Position numbers and translations under genes: made by a program. DNA of 64,000 nt, taken from assembly GCF_046298265.1 (NCBI RefSeq), contig NZ_JBKAHK010000011.1:29254-93253 (forward strand), given 5' to 3'. This DNA is from Gillisia xinjiangensis (GTDB lineage: Bacteria > Bacteroidota > Bacteroidia > Flavobacteriales > Flavobacteriaceae). Shown here piece after piece: positions 63,880-64,000 of this stretch (position 1 is the stretch's first letter; each line of letters starts with the position of its first letter). The notes under the pieces are model-generated. The model was not told where the DNA came from. It worked only from the letters and a program-made list of their open reading frames with translations, and did no database searches.

Positions 63880-64000
63880 TTTCTTGCCCCTTAAGGCATT
63901 TTTTGCTGAAAATCCTTTTTTTTTGAAGGATTTCCAGTGTAATAAAAAAAATTCAGAATCTAATCTGCAGGTGTTCATTGTGTTAAGCTGTGGTTAAAAT

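Overview
The window looks like chromosome of a marine, gliding-type member of Bacteroidota (Flavobacteriaceae). The composition is AT-rich. There are gldF and gldG, a TonB-dependent receptor with a carboxypeptidase-like N-terminal domain, a DUF4294 protein and TAnnTTTG-type promoter elements. No rRNA, tRNA or CRISPR array was recognised.

1-16.7 kb is an accessory and stress-related stretch. A three-gene operon on the minus strand encodes a kleisin-like, a KITE-like and an SMC-like protein (JetABC/MksFEB type); the SMC gene runs off the left edge. Next come a decayed HipB-like gene and an intact hipBA pair. A tyrosine recombinase that seems to lack its N-terminal ~36 residues follows. A short array then resembles integron cassettes: a bestrophin gene and a uracil-DNA-glycosylase-like gene, bounded by GCTAAC/GTTAGC sites. 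After it lie an SRAP (HMCES/YedK) protein, a P-type cation ATPase, a small lipoprotein and a CNNM/CorC-type membrane protein.

17.3-27.5 kb is a dense defence block, all on the plus strand and nearly gapless. The order is hsdR, a GIY-YIG protein, hsdM, hsdS, a PRPP-site phosphoribosyltransferase-like protein, a 95-aa winged-helix-like protein, a structured retron ncRNA, a retron reverse transcriptase (NAxxH, YADD) and a GIY-YIG/DUF4357 protein. The PRTase gene starts 2 nt after hsdS, so a tripartite retron (effector, ncRNA, RT) appears spliced into a type I restriction-modification operon. This is the most interesting part of the window.

27.5-34.6 kb is the backbone of an integrative element on the minus strand: a TOPRIM protein, a DUF3987 protein, zinc-finger proteins, excisionase-like HTH proteins and a full-length tyrosine recombinase. 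Its right end has 11-bp direct repeats and a 13-bp palindrome and lies just downstream of the 3' end of mnmE. The left end is unproven; the restriction/retron block may be its cargo.

34.7-64 kb is mostly core genome. It holds mnmE (whose reading frame carries two stretches that look like intergenic repeats), a CheB-CheR-PAS protein with a PAS histidine kinase and LuxR-type regulator, a lone receiver protein, dnaN, gldG/gldF, an ABM-domain protein, a SAM hydroxide adenosyltransferase, phoH, purC, a GH16 glucanase, acs, a TonB-dependent receptor with an SGNH-type lipoprotein, topoisomerase IB, an M42 peptidase and a DUF4294 protein. The gene-free tract at 42.8-44.2 kb carries several repeat families, one of which recurs upstream of purC.
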